From Hygrocybe punicea (lineage: Eukaryota; Basidiomycota; Agaricomycetes; Agaricales; Hygrophoraceae), in NCBI GenBank assembly GCA_963556145.1, contig OY744471.1, positions 2,969,590 to 3,033,589 of the forward strand: a stretch of DNA of 64,000 nucleotides, written 5' to 3'. The notes under the pieces are model-generated. The model saw only the letters and a program-made list of their open reading frames with translations. It was not told the origin of the DNA and did no database searches. Below, in pieces: positions 32,068-45,775 of this stretch (its first letter is position 1; the number at the start of each line of letters is the position of its first letter). The translations under genes were made by a program, and so were the position numbers.

Positions 32068-33872
32068 TACGACAGCGAATTTTTGGGTGTGACATGAATG
32101 GAGGCATGATTGGGGACCCCGTTAATGCGATGGTACGCATTGAGATTCTTATGCATAGTAATCTGGAACACGGACGCACTCCCTTGCCTGTTCATGAATG
32201 GAACATGATTCTTCAGTTCTCAATTCTGAAGATGCTCTTACCGAGAAATGATGGTGGAATATGCCAAGAAAAAGACCCATATTCTGTACCATCTATTGGA
32301 CGAATGACCCATCATGCCAGTTAGGGGGATACAAATAAACGAACCGTTCACCATATTTCTCAACCACCTTGTCCTTGTTTGAGATCCAGTTCTTGTACCA
32401 CCTGAATAAAGTCGCAGAATAGTGGACGCCAAGAACATCGACGTTCTTGATTTCAAAGCCAGCACCCTCGAGTTGGTTGATAACCCAGCCGAGAGAACAG
32501 CTGGCGTCAGCACCGGGAAAGATGTACTTGTTCATGAATAGACCCCTGAGAGACAGATAGTCGCATGAGTAGACAATAAAAGACGGAGAAGTAAACATTC
32601 CAGATGAGATCCTCGAACTGCCAGTGGGGCCGAATACCAGCGACTTGGAGAACGAAGGTGCCATTGTCATCGAGAAGGTCATAAATTTGCCTCAGGAAAA
32701 TGCCATAACGACGGACACCAACATGCTAACACAGTGAGAATCACTGGGAAGAAAGGAAAAAGGAAGCATCGAACTAACCTCAGCCATTTCCAATGATACG
32801 ATCTTGTTATAATGTCCAGGACCACCAGGAATATCTCTATAATCCAAACATAAAATTCTTGCCTGATCGGGAGAAATACCGTTCACTTTGATGCGATCAT
32901 TACCAAACTTAGTCTGGTTCTTCCCAAGAGTAATTCCAGTAACGTCGCAATGGTAGTTTTTGGCAGCGAATGTAGCGAGAGTGCCCCAACCACAACCAAC
33001 GTCGAGGAGTTTGTCAGAGGGTTGGAGATCAAGTTTTTCACAAACAACGGCCAGTTTATTGTCTTGTAGCTCCTCAAGAGTCTCTTCGCGAGTGAGGTCC
33101 AGGACAATGCCAGATGTGTAGATCATGCGCGGGCCGAGAAACCTACAGAGGTAAAGATAAAATAAGATTGAAATGTGCCACAATCATACCAGGAATAAAA
33201 ATCATCGCCCCCTTCGACACGAGCATGTCAGAGGGATAATGTGGTAAGGGGAGCAAGCAGCACACACGATCATAGTGGTCGCGGACCTGCTCTTCATCTT
33301 GACTCTTCGAATGAATAACAACTTCCGGGAGGAACTCCATGAAAACGTATTTGAAGAGTTCAGGGGTGAAGGTCATCTTTGCCCAATCGTGTCGTTGTTC
33401 CATAATTTCGAGCACGTCACCTGAGAATGGTCAAGCTTATGGTGTAAATAACGCACAAGAACGAACCATTGAAATCAATCTTGTTATCAAAAAATGCATC
33501 ATGGAAGACCTGCATAGGAATTTTTTCCTTGCCGCGATAAAGAGCTTTCAACGAGTTGTCCTTGACCGTAATGTAGGTTTCAATGACTTTGCCGGGTAAC
33601 GCGACCTTTTCATTCCTGCGTTTGCCATACATGCTAATAAGGGTCCAGTATGCGACCGTGACGGGAATACCGAGTAGAAGGAACAAGAAGATGTATGTCT
33701 TGAACCCACCACGGTTGACGATTGGCAGGAGCCGTTTGACGAGCCAAGGTACAAGGACAACAAGAGCAGCGAGGTGAAAATTAGAAAAAGATCCATTTCC
33801 TTCCGCAAGACCAATCACAGGGGCATTTTTAATTGCGGGGGTATTTGTTACCTTGATCGTTGAGGAAGACAT
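32068..33872 (-). CDS. Sphingolipid C9-methyltransferase
   Basis: SAM-dependent enzyme of the cyclopropane-fatty-acid-synthase family that adds the C9 methyl branch to the sphingoid base of fungal glucosylceramide in the ER. Starts at ATG 33872-33870 (MSSSTIKVTNTP). Two adjacent membrane segments sit near residues 35-55 (FHLAALVVLVPWLVKRLLPI) and 60-85 (YIFLFLLLGIPVTVAYWTLI). The SAM motif is KLLDVGCGWGTLATFAAKNY, with GPRMIYTSGIVLD before it and RILCLDYRDIPGGPGHYNKI after. The C-terminal part reads LGWVINQLEGAGFEIKNVDV and ends RQGSASVFQITMHKNLNAYH to TAG 32068-32070. Several short introns. It converges with UTP22 (127 bp apart) and diverges from YIF1 over 136 bp, which must hold both promoters. 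Confidence 0.93.
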
Positions 33873-34008
33873 GCTCAAGCGCGCAAGGCCAGTAGTGATC
33901 CAAATAACGCATTTTTATAACCGAAACCGAACCATCTTTATTTGCGTCTGTATCGTTTGACTCTGAGAGCATTTATTTGTGTGGATAATTACATAAGTCA
34001 CACATCGA
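33873..34008. promoter_or_regulatory. Shared promoter of C9-methyltransferase and YIF1
   Basis: Only 136 bp separate the two start codons. The interval has CATTTTTATAACCG (33910 region) and a TGACTCTGAG stretch near 33959. Such a compact divergent gap implies that the two membrane-pathway genes share regulatory DNA. Confidence 0.4.
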
Positions 34009-35240
34009 ATGCCCACCTTTCATTCGCACTCTCCACCGCCCTTGCAGCACCCAGTTCCTACTCATCCAACCTATGTCCCAGAACCCCCATTAACCCCAGT
34101 TTCGCCGCAGGGTTACCAGCGCTTTACAAGTTCTCCTGCTCCGCCACTCTCGAGTCAACCTGCACAACCTCGTTATTCCCAAAGTCTCCAATCATATTCT
34201 TCCCCATTTCAGCACCAACACCAACCTTCTCTGCAAACAAATGTACCCAACTTTTCTACGTGGGGAATGAGTGATGCAACAGCTCAATTTGGAATGCAAC
34301 TTGGCCATTCCGCAGTTGCAGCTGGCCAAGAATACGTCCAAAAAAATGTCAATTATGCAACTGAAAACCCTTGACAGTGCTGATCTTTTGATTAGTTTGG
34401 CGACACTGTCCCGTTTACTCTACTCAAGTATCACTTCAACGTCTCAAATTCATATGTCATACGAAAGTTGCACCTTGTCCTCTTCCCGTGGATGCACAAG
34501 CCGTGGTCTCGAAAAATTAGGCGCTCAGAGCAGGGTCAAACCGAGTGGCAACCTCCCCGGGAAGATATAAATAGCCCAGATCTGTATATTCCTGGTAAGT
34601 GTTTCCTACCTTCAATTCTTACATGCTAATCTGAATCCGTGCTTCGTTTATTCCTAGTGATGGCACTGGTAACATACATCTTACTCGCTGCGCTTCAATC
34701 AGGTTTGCAGGAACGATTTCATCCCAAAGTTCTTGGCGAATCAGCATCACGGGCTTTGGCTGTTGTCTTGCTTGACTTTGCCTTTGTTAAAATGGGTTGT
34801 TATTTCTTGAACGTACAAGGGTCCAGTCAGATTGTGGATCTCATTGCCTATGGAGGGTACAAATTTGTTGGGTTCGTGTGTCACGTGCAGCCTTTGGTGT
34901 CTCAAATGCTAACTGCGTTGCGCGAAGGGTAATTTTAACACTTACGGCCGGTTTCTTGAGCTTCGGAAGGACGGTTTACGGAATAGTATTCATATACTCG
35001 TTCCTCGCTAATGCATTTTTCTTAGTTTGTTATCTCTCTATTTGCTGACATTCTCATACTCAACGCATTATCCTTGTTGTCCAGCTCCGTTCCCTCCGTT
35101 CTGTTGTCCTCCCCGATGCTAGTCATACACCAGCTAATGTGGGCACCGTGAACCATGCACAGCGGCGGAGGCGCATTACATTCTTATTTCTGGAGGCCGT
35201 ATCACAGATAGTGTATATGGGTATCCTTGTTAGGGTTTAA
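34009..35240 (+). CDS. YIF1: YIF1-family ER-Golgi transport protein
   Basis: Yif1 binds Yip1 and Ypt/Rab GTPases and acts in COPII vesicle budding and fusion between ER and Golgi. The N-terminus is Pro/Gln-rich and cytosolic (HSHSPPPLQHPVPTHPTYVP). Then come AQFGMQLGHSAVAAGQEYVQ, YHFNVSNSYVIRKLHLVLFP, WMHKPWSRKIRR, and REDINSPDLYIP joined across an intron to MALVTYILLAALQSGL. This is the classic Hrf1 block. Membrane segments follow (ALAVVLLDFAFVKMGCYFLN, YGIVFIYSFLANAFFL, ITFLFLEAVSQIVYMGIL), and it ends at TAA 35238-35240. At least four introns. Confidence 0.93.
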
Positions 35241-35487
35241 TTGAATGCGGACGGCCACCGAATAGGGCGTGTACAGTGCCTGATCGGACTAAATCCGACC
35301 CGTCTGACTCAGCGTCCCTTAGGAACGTGCTCCTATCACGCCGGCCGGTTGAAAGCTGTCCTAATGGGACAAAGTTGGTGTAATGGTCTTGGCTTAGTTT
35401 CACCTTTTCTTCACTCCTTTAGCTCATTCTCCTGGAGGAAGGGCTAACCAACTACATTCTTTTTTCAACTCACATTCGTTTGTATAA

Positions 35488-38290
35488 ATGTACACCCCTC
35501 AGGTGGCCTTCCTTGTCGCTTTTTATCTCTTCTTCTCTTCCGCTACCGCCGCGCGTCTAACGCATCGCGCTCACGGAGAGCTCAATGCTGTTCTGAAACA
35601 CAAGCGCCTCACTGCGATTGTCGCCAATAGTACAGTTTTTGGAGGCGACCATCAGGCTGAGCTACAGAGAAGAGATGGACCCAAATACGTCTTTATGCAC
35701 CATGTTGGTTGGGCCATGTAGTTGCTCGGATATGGTCTGACTGGTCTTTTCGTTGTTCACAGATCGTTGGAAGTGCGGCCCACTCCAGCCCTTCTCTCCT
35801 TTCGAGACGCTGATTCGTTACTAACTTTTCTGTTATTGTTCTGCAAAACATAGACACGTACGCCGTTCAATTTCCGATAATCTTTCCTACTTTTGGCTCA
35901 TGTCTCTTTGCCGCAGTTACCCTTACACACAAGCGGATTGGGAGGATGATATCAAGCAAATTCAAGCAAAGGGCGTGTGCGTGCCCATAACCCCATTTGT
36001 GAACACCTTCCTGACCGATCCATACATTGCTTTCTAGCGATGCTCTCGCTCTAAACATTGGCTCGGATACCTGGCAGCCAGCTCAAGTCAATTCAGCCTT
36101 TTCTGCTGCTCAAGCATTGGGGACCAACTTCAAACTCTTCCTTTCCCTCGATTTTACGTCCTTGCCCTGTGACTTGAACGATATTGTTTCTCGTGTCAAC
36201 CAAGTTGCCCACCACCCGAATCACTTCCTGGTGAATGGAAAACCCATGATATCGAGTTACTTGGGCAATTGCTTGGACAATGCTGGCTGGGCATCCCTCA
36301 AGGCCCAAACTAACGGCTATCTCATGCCGTTCATCCCGGGCCTCGAGAATAACTTCCAGTCCTGGCCGAGTTTGGATTCGTGGTTTTGGTGAGTCCCTTA
36401 ATCCTAATATAACCGCGCTTTGGCTATTGAACCTGTTCTCAACAGTTGGGGGTGTGCATGGCCCAATGGCAATTATCCCAAGAACGTGAGAATTGTTGAA
36501 GATTCTTTGCAATGCCATTAATATCTGTCTCTACGTAGACGGACGACGACAATTATTGTACGGTATCTCCTTAAGGTACCATAGTTTGATCCTAAGTCAA
36601 TCACCCACCAGACCTCGCGCAGCTTGGTAATCGTTATGCGACCACAACTAGTGGTTGGATGTTGTAAGCCTGACTCATCCGCTCACATTCCTAACAATTT
36701 CATCCAATCTCTCTCTCAACTCTACAGTGCTCATGTCAGCTACAAGAATCTGTATCAGCGAGGGGATGACTGGTTGGTTAACAGTCGGTGGGAGGAGTTG
36801 GTGGGAATGCGCGATCAGTTGACATTTGTCGAAATGGTCACTTGGTGCGATATTCATCTGCGGCCTGTGCAGGGAGCAACTAACAGGCGCTTACTTCCCA
36901 ATAAAGGAATGACTTTGGCGAATCCGACTAGTAAGTCATCATACCGAGCAAGGATTAGAATTGATGAGCTTTCCTTCGGTGTCAGCTTCGGTCCAATCAA
37001 GGGTGCTCAACCTGCAGGGACAACATGGGCCACCAATTTCCCTCACATTGCTTGGTTCGACATGTCTGAATACTATATCAAGGCATTCAAGACGGGCACT
37101 TATCCCCCCATTACGGTACATGGCTCTTTTACTCAAGTGCAATTGTAAATCTCTATGTTAACATCCAAGTAGCAAGATGTCATATACTACTGGGCACGTC
37201 CTCATCCAGCATTAGCAACCGCCTCTGGCGACAATCTCCCCAGACCCTCCGGTTATGACTGGACTCAGGTAATATTTAAGGATTACCCTGTCCGCCAACT
37301 TATTTCCGTCTTACAGGATTACTTGTGGGCAGCGGTCTTCGCCACATCTCCTTGCTCCGTTACACTCCAAGTGGGCAGTTCCACCCAGACCTTCGTCAAT
37401 GTTGGTCAGGGGGTGACCAAACTCAAAATTCAACTCTCACCCGGTCAAATCACTGTTACCATGGTCAGGGGCGGGCAGACGGTTATCAGCCAAACTCCCA
37501 CCGACTACACCTTCATCACCAACCCTGTGATATGTAGGTCATTACCCCCCATTTTGTCATCCCTTTGTCATCCTTTTGCCGCAGACAACTACAATGCGTA
37601 TGTGGGGTCTGCCAGTAAGATAACATCATCTAACTAATGCAACAAGTATTTATTCCTGTTTGTCATCCCACTTTCAGAAGGTGGGTCTATCGCACCTACT
37701 ACATCTACGACGGCCGCCATTACAAAACCCACCAAGCCCGTGAAACAAGCAGTGAGCTCTCCAACGCACGTGATCCTCTGACGAAGGGAAACTGACCCCC
37801 TCGCCATCTCAATTCCCATTCATCACAGTAAGCGCTCACATATAATTAAGATGTCCATTATCAGGTCCATTACCTTATTTTCTGCAGCCTACTGTTCAGT
37901 GGACAAGCGCTGGCTGTTACGTCGACAACCCGGCGCGAATTCTGCGCGGATCATTCACAGACAAGTCAGGCATGACGACTGAGCAATGCATCAACATCTG
38001 TTCGGCTGCTGGCTTCACGCTTGCAGGCACGGAGTACTCTACTCAGTGCTTGTGTGGCTCCCAGTTATTCAAGGAGAACGGGGCCGGAGTGACCACTGGG
38101 ACTGGGGAATGTAATATGCCCTGCTCAGGTACTCATGGGATACGCGTGTTCAGGGACTGTCACACTGATGTCCTCTGTCTCCGCAGGTAATGCTGGCCAG
38201 AAATGTGGTGGCGGTTACCGCACCAACGTGAGTCTCGCTTTGATCCCTACTCCGATTCCGCTGCTCAAAGCCGTCACAGCTCTACCTTAA
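35488..38290 (+). CDS. Secreted GH71 alpha-1,3-glucanase with C-terminal WSC domain
   Basis: The signal peptide is about residues 1-21 (MYTPQVAFLVAFYLFFSSAT). GH71 blocks over many small exons: YVFMHHV, SDWEDDIKQIQAKGV, DALALNIGSDTWQPAQVNSA, FLSLDFTSLPC, WGCAWPNGNYPKNTDDDNYY, TSGWMF, VTW/NDFGESDYFGPIKGAQ over introns, FPHIAWFDMSEYYIKAFKTG and YYWARPHP. The Asp/Glu of NDFGES fits the family active site. After a Thr/Ser linker (about 37680-37830) a Cys-rich WSC domain follows: GCYVDNPARILRG, QCINICSAAGF, QCLCGSQLF, ECNMPCSG/NAGQKCGGGYR, ending at TAA 38288-38290. It would cut cell-wall alpha-1,3-glucan, with WSC probably binding glucan. Introns are unusually dense, and some joins are inferred. 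Confidence 0.9.
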
Positions 38291-38541
38291 ACCTGGTTCT
38301 CCTCCTCTCGCGAAGCGGATCACGAAGCGAAAGCTCCCTTGGAACCTCTTTTAGTCGTTTCGCAGTTCCACTTTCCACGCTCCTTTTTGACTGGTCATTT
38401 TTCTTAATCACACAGTCCTTCCTCAAATGTTTCCATGCCCATTTAGACCTGGTGTCTGTCTCTTATTCACTCTTTTGGTGTCCCTGGTGACTAATAATGA
38501 TATATATACCCATGAGTTCAATTTGAATCATCAGTGAAAGA
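38291..38541. other. Convergent intergenic gap
   Basis: About 250 bp between the GH71 stop and the myosin stop. T-rich with no ORF of note. It should contain both 3' UTRs and polyadenylation regions. Confidence 0.5.
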
Positions 38542-41500
38542 TCAGGGTCGATCAAGTCGATTGCGCAGTCGTTCAACTTCGCGCTCTAAACTAATGAGAA
38601 TGAGCAATATTCGGCCCTAAGTCCAGCGCGACCTACTTCAATGACTTCTGTTTGAAGTCGGCGGCTTCGCGTTCTGCTCGTCGTTTTGATACCTGTAGAT
38701 CGCTTTCTTGAGTTTGCTGAAGTAGAAAGATTCAAGAGTCATGTCGCGGACACTTATATATAGTAAAACTAGTCACCATTACATCCATGGACTCCCGCAA
38801 ACTCGCAATTTGAGCTTCATATGACTTTCTTTCTTCCTCCATGCGTGCTCGCTGCCGATCGACCTCTGTTATTTGGATTTTAGCATCCTTTTCTACAGAG
38901 CGGTGTAATCGTGACGTTTCGCTCTTGTCCCTACTAAATTGATTGAACCGGTTTGCGGGCTCATCGATCCGAGTTTCCATTCGTCGAGAGGTGGGGGTTG
39001 GGCGTGGAGAACTTGCGTAGGATTTTGTTTCGAGGTCGACGATACGCACATTGAGCTCCTTCATTTGTTTCTCCAGATTGGCCTAGGGAAATTCAAGAAC
39101 TAATCAAGGTGTCTGGAGAGCGTAACTCACATTTATTCGATCTAATTCTGAATTTTCCACCCGAACCTTGCCTAGTTCAACTAGGTACGGTCAATGCAGG
39201 GAACGAAAGGTGGCAAACAAATCCATTACCTTGACATTCGTTTGCGAAAACTTCAGCTCTCTTCATACGATCGAATGCCATAGCAACGCGGTCTCCTTGC
39301 TCCTCCAATGACCGCTCTAAATCCTGTTTCTTGAGTTGAAGTTTCTGAAGTTCTCTGTCAGATGACATCTTGTTGGTATCGACATGGTCAAGCTTGATAG
39401 TCTCAAGCTCAGCCTGCAAAGCACGTCGTGCCTTTTGCAGTAAGACTCGGTCTGTTTCCGCATCATTCAGTACACTGCGGAGTTCCCGGACTTGCGAATG
39501 AAGGGAAACGATTTGTGACTGTTGTTCCGCTTGTGCAGCTGTAGACACTTCGTAAGCCTTGTTGATGTCGCCGATTTTAGTCTCCATGCGCTCTTTCTCT
39601 TTCTTCCAGGAACCGCTATTGTAGACTTCGTCGTCGTACCTGAGTTGGAGCTCGTCATAATCGGATCGGATCTTTCTGTTGTCCTCCCGCAACCGACTCA
39701 TGTTATCGCGTTGGGATTGAAGTTCTGGTCCAATTTTCAAACGGTCACCTTATGAGGACGGAAGACCGCCGAGTCTTACCTTCACTGAGTTGTGCCAATT
39801 CAGCTGTGATAAGATAAGTTGTCAAGAATGGAGTTTACATGAATAATTTGCCTACCTTGATATTTCTTTCGAGTCTGGTCAATTGTGAAATCGCGTTCAG
39901 CAAGATCTTTTTGGTGCTGTTCGCGCTCATCTTCCAGACCCTCGGCCAGTCGTTTCTGTACAATTTCCATATCCGACGACTCACGCCCGCCTTGATCAAG
40001 TTGGGCTTCCAAACTGCGCAGCCTTATTTCTGTCGATTGCAACCGCGCCTCGACAGCCTTTTTCTCTATCAAAACTTCCGTTTGCGTCCTCTCTGAATCA
40101 GCAAGCAATCGTCGAACTGCAGTGATGCCGTTGGAAAGCTACCGTCTATGAGAAGAAACACTCACTGGATGTTTCAGTGCGGGTTAGCTTCGTACTCTTA
40201 ATTTCAGCCTCCTCCAGTCGTCTTGAGTAATTTTCAGCCTTCGCTTTGTAAGACTGGAAAGCTTCTTGCAAGTCTTGTATTTATCAATGAGAACTTTCCA
40301 TGAGGACTTTCAAAGGACCAGAGGGGGCATTCATACCAGAATGAATGGACGCTGAAGATATGTGCAAGTCGTTGAGTTGTAGTTCGAATTGATCCTTTGC
40401 ATCTAGATTTGAGGGGTCATTTCGTTTTGTCCGCAAACAAAAGAACAACACCGACTCGACCGTTCATTCTTCACCTTCTCCAATTGACTTTCAAGATCTG
40501 CAACTTGAGACTGCAACTGCTGTTTCGATTGCACTAGTTCATGCACCTGGCGCCCTTGTTGTTCGAGTTCAACTTGAGAAATGCGCTGCTGTTCGCTCCG
40601 GATAGTACTGGTCATGAGAGCGGACGTGTCGAAATCAGCGAGACCGGCGATTTCGGCTTCCAGCTTGTCTTTGGACAAGTGTGTCGCAGCAAGTTGTTCA
40701 GATAGTCGGAGAACTTGATTATGGGTATGGTGTAGGTCGCTTTGAAGTTTTCGGGACAGCACCTCCGCCGTTTCTTTCGCTCGCCGTTCTCTTTCGACAT
40801 CCGCTAAAGCGCGAGCCGCTCTTTCTTCCTGAGCCCTGGCTGTCTTCTCCTTCGTTCTAAGTTCAACCCGCTCTCGCTCCGTTTCTCGGGCCAAGTCCTC
40901 TGCCTCACCGGCGAGTCGGGATTTTGCTTTCTCAAGTGAGCGTATGTAGGTTCTAGTTTTCTCTAGCTCGGTCTGGGCGTCCGCCAACTGCCGGTCGGTA
41001 ACACGTTTTGCCTCCTCGAGAACATGGACGTGTTCAACAATCGTCTTATCTTGTCTTCCCTCCAATTGTTTGACCTCCCATTCGCGAGCTTTCAGGTTCG
41101 TCAGAGCCTTATTAAGTTCGCGGTCCGATTTAATGTTACGGTCCTTGAGTTTGACCAGCTCTGCCCTTTGACCGGAGGCCATCTGTTCCAGCTGAGTCCG
41201 TTTTGTCAGTTCCAATTCTAACTGCCTCCGAACCGCTTCCAACTGTCGATCTTGAGTTCCTTTATCTCGTTCTAGCTGCAACAGCACGTCTTCGAAATCC
41301 TGGTACCTTGCTTGTGCGGCTGCGAGATGGCGCTCCAAACCCTGTAGGTATTGTAAGACAAAGCTAACACAGTGACATGTCACTCACTTCTTTTGCTCGT
41401 TGTGACTCTGCTAGTTGACTCTCCGAATCATGTTGTCGGGTACGTAAGGACTGCAGTTCGGACTCTAGGCTTCGGTTTGCCTTCTCGAGCTCGGATAATG

Positions 41501-44500
41501 TAGCCTGTGATGTCGTCAGCTTAGTTTGACAGGCGTGTTCTCTTTCCGACAACGAGTTGTGACGTTGTCGCAAAGTTTGATGCTCGCGAACTGCGTTGTC
41601 CAACTCGACCTTGAGCTTACCATGCCCTTCCAGTGCAAATCTTCGAGCCTCGCTAAGATCATGCCGCAAGTTTACGACTTGCTCACGTAAATCCGTCAAT
41701 TCTTCATCCTTGCTGTTCTCCACTTCGCTGCGTCGAATATCCTCGCTGGTCTTGGCGTCCATGAGAGTGCGAAGTTCGTCCAGCTCCTCCTGCAGTTTCG
41801 CTTGCGCCGATACACCGCGTTCCCAATCACTTTTTTGAGCGTCCAATTGCGCAACCAATGTGTCAATTTCGCCCTGTAACTCAGTCGTATGTTTTAGCAC
41901 CCTTTCGCGTTCTTGCCTTGATGACTGTAAGTCTGAAACCAAGCGAGCCATGTCTAATTCTTTCCTTTGGATGATGTTTGAGTACTCAGTGGCTGTTCGT
42001 GCCATCTCAGCGAGCTGCTCTTTTAGTTGACGAGCATCTTGTTCAAAATTGTCTGCCCTGCCTCTGAGGAGATCTCTGCAGTTTGGCGGGTATCAGAGGC
42101 TTTCCACTCGGAATGAAGAAGACATACCTATTTCTCAATTCTGTACCTAATTTAGTTTCCAGTTCTGTAGTGGCCATCTCCATGCGCTCTTTGGCTCGCA
42201 ATAGGTCTTCTTCCAGTTGAGAGGCCAGATTTTTAAGCTCTTCGCTCAACTTTTGCAGTTCGTCATTTTCATTTCGTAATCGCTCCATTTCTTCGTTGGT
42301 TCCAACCAGTAGTTCCGTTAATTCGGTTTCCTTGAGCGTCCATTCTCGCTGCTCGCCCTCTAACCGAACTAGGTGTTCCGCAGCTTGACCAAAAGCTTCT
42401 CGCAAGGAGTCGTACTTCTCCTCGCTGGCCTTTTGAATATTCAACGCACGGTCCAGTTGGGAGTCTAGATTATCGAGGTCGGCTTGCAATGCTGCAACTT
42501 CGTCCTCGAGTTCACCTTCCCGTCTCTTGCTCCTTTCGAGTAGATCGTCTTTATCTAACGCGAGTGCCCGTTCTGCCTCCAACTCTTCCTCTACCTTCCT
42601 CTTCTCCGTCTCCAGAGACATCTTGAGGCTTTCTAACGTTTCACGCTCTTTTTTGTCCCGTTCCGCCCGCTCTTTGATGCTGGCAAGTTCAGCCTCCTTC
42701 CTTCGAAGCTCGTCGTCGTTGCGTGTGGCGGCTAGCAATGGCCGGACCTAGAAGATACGCCATGAGAACAGGGGGAAAGCGGGTAGAAATTATATACCTT
42801 AGTATAAAGTTGCCACCAGGGCCATTCCCTTAATTCGCCATAAACACGGGCATTACGTTGAATGGTACGAATGGCATCGGCACGGTTCAAAACCTTTTTC
42901 ATTTGTCGTCTAGCGGTCCACATTCTGGCCATAGCCTGCAATCTCGAAAAAAAATCGAAAAGCAACGCGTCCCGACGTTCTTCGAGGTCGGCCAGTACAC
43001 CGGCTTTGAAGAAAATTTTGGATGTTCCAACCTTGTACATAGATTTATCGAGCTCAAGAGAGTCAACCATACGCAAACAAGCCTTTCGGCCGTCCATGTA
43101 ACCTCGCGGGATGATTCCGGGAGTGAGTACCTCATAACGTTGACGGAACTCTACGAAAGGGAGTCGATTCGGATACCCCAGGCGTGCAATCCGAATTCCC
43201 TCTAGTACGCCATTGCATCGTAATTGATCCAACACGAGCGGAACGTCGACACGGCCAGGTTTTTTGGCGGTGTTCGGAACAATACACCGTACAAAGTGAG
43301 GTTGTGTAGCCTGCAATTGTGCCATGAGACTAGAGAGTTGCTCTTTGTGACGTTGTGCGACCGTCCTGAAGGCACCCTTCTTGGTGCCCCTTTTCTTTCC
43401 AAACGTGAGAGGGAGCCCGGTAGGAGTCATCAAAAGGACGTCGCCAAATTCGGCAAAAAGGGTTGATACGTATCGCTCTGATGAAGCGGCCAACACTCGT
43501 GTCAAATTGTCGTTCAGCGGGTCTTTGTTCTTTTCTAGCCAACCGTCCGTGCGATATTCGACCTTTCCAGCATAATGATGAACGAGGAAACCTTGCTCGA
43601 ACCTTGACCGTTCATACTTGTCACGTCCAGGATGAGTTTCCTCTATGGTCTGCATCTCGCCATTCCATATGTGATGTAATTTGTTTGTGAAGGTGACGTC
43701 GGTCGCTTTGGGCATGATACATTCCTCATCAAGGCAACTGAGAATCCCGATGACAGTTCCGCCAGATTCGATGAGGTCGATGGTAGGTTGTAAGTCGAGC
43801 CCGAAGTTGACGTAATCCCATTCGATGCCTTCCCGCGAGTACTCCTCCTGCTCAAGCACGAACATATGATGATTGAAAAATTGTTGTAACTTCTCATTCG
43901 TGTAGTTGATCAACAGCTGTTCATATGCATTCGTCTCGAATATCTCGAATCCAGCAATGTCAAGGACGCCGATAAATGTCGACTTTGAGGATGGACGGTC
44001 CAGCGCCTGATTGATGCGATCAACCAACAGACCAAATGATTTCTCATAGAGCGTTTTGCACAGTGCAGCGAGCTCGTCTAGCGCCTGTTGTTTGGTCCTC
44101 GCTTGAGAAACCCATTCTCGACCAGCAAGGACCCGAGGTCGCAATAGTGCCCTCATAAATTCCCGCACAGGGATGCCCAATAAATGGCAGACTCTTTCCG
44201 CCTGAGCAGGTTCCGGCATGACAGCGTCATCAGACCGAGTAGAAGTGATTGTGATGTTACCAATATGGAGAATGGCCGACACAATACGGAACAAGTCCAA
44301 CTGTTCGGCGGTTGTGAACCCTACAACGTCCAGGGCATTCTGACGAAGAACGAAAGAGAAACGTTACAGGATAAAATGGTGAGAAGACAAGATAAGCTTG
44401 CCTTCAGCGCAAACCATTCTTCTCTATCGTCTACACCATCGACTTCCCGGCGACTCTTGTTCAGATATTCGTAATCCTCGACACCCCCTTCTAACAAAAG

Positions 44501-45775
44501 TGTATCTGGTGATATGAATGAGACTTATGCACTACAGTCATGCAAAAGCAGACCTACCCTTCAGAATCCCACTCCCAGCTAACAACTGATAGAAAACATG
44601 AAAGCTTCTTTCCGCTTCGCTCCTGACAACAACGCGACTCTTTTCCAACAAGTACCAATCGATATTGGCACCGGCGATAGTGCCATCCGGTGCGAAAGTA
44701 ATCCTCACGAATTTCCCAAACCGGCTGGAGTTGTTATTCCGCTGCGTTTGTGCATTCCCAAAAGCCTCCAGAATAGGGTTCGCCTGTAGAATCTGACGCT
44801 CCAGCAAACCAAGCCGACCTTTGGCTGTCATATGCGAGCCTGACATCGAAGCAGTGATAGCATGCCCTTTAGTCCTGAACGAGCTGCTTCTTGGTAAACC
44901 TGTCGATGGAATCGTGCTCCCAAACGACAAAGAAGTTGCGAAACTAGGGCCGCGTGAATGAGACATGGTCGAAGGAGAGTGCACGTCAGTCGCGATAGCG
45001 GCAAGGTACTGAATAACTTTCTTCGTGCTCTCAGTCTTGCCTGCGCCGGATTCGCCGCTGAGGGACAGAACCAGGTGAACACGGGCCAGTTAGGAATTGG
45101 GGAATCTGCGTACGTAATTAGAATACTCTGGTTCTCCCGTTCCTCGCCCATGCTGACCCACGCGCGTTCCGCGACAGCAAAGATATGAGGCGGATTCTCG
45201 TCTCTTCGCTTGGTCCGATATTGCTGAACGATAGTATCCGAATACAGGGGTAATGTCTGGTAGGGATTGACAGCAACTAAAAATAAGCCGGAATACGTCT
45301 GTCAAGAGAGGGTCAGCAGATAGAACATGCCTAAGTTCGATTCATATTAGATCTTGTCTGTGGGCAAGACCATGTCTGAAAGACTTAGAACACTCACATA
45401 GATAGCACCAGACCCATACCTTAATCGAAGATTGTGTACGACGCTGGCTTCGTTCAGGAAAGTCAAGTCAGCGATGTCTTCTACACGATCGAACTTGGGC
45501 GGGTTCATCTTCGACAGAGTGTCCAGGAATACCCTTCGGATCTAAACCCACCAACCAAAAAATTGAGGAATCTCGCACAGCCATCAGTATGGTACCCTCA
45601 CCTCTCCGCCGGAAGCCATTACAACTTCGCCCAAGTCTCCTTCCTCTTTATGTACCCAGCCCGCAAGATACCCCTCCTTTTCGTCTGGAACCCATACCCA
45701 TTTCTTCTCGTTAAATTCTGCTTGAAGAGCGTCTGCACGCGCCACCTCCGCGCTATGTGAAGGGCGAGCTGGCAT
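38542..45775 (-). CDS. Class II myosin heavy chain
   Basis: Conventional myosin driving the cytokinetic actomyosin ring and septation. Order: an SH3-like N-terminus ([20 protein letters not shown]), P-loop [19 protein letters not shown] (about 45000-45060), a long Ser-rich loop 1 ([20 protein letters not shown] and onward), switch [14 protein letters not shown], switch [22 protein letters not shown], actin-binding [12 protein letters not shown], converter [20 protein letters not shown], then IQ-like [20 protein letters not shown] ending WWQLYTKV. From about 42.7 kb downward it is a heptad-rich coiled coil to TGA 38542-38544 ([12 protein letters not shown] at the end). Around a dozen short introns. 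It is divergent from UTP7 and convergent with GH71. Confidence 0.95.

Noticed and set aside
40853..42751. Plus-strand ORFs opposite the myosin rod
   Set aside because: Shadow frames of the coiled-coil coding sequence.
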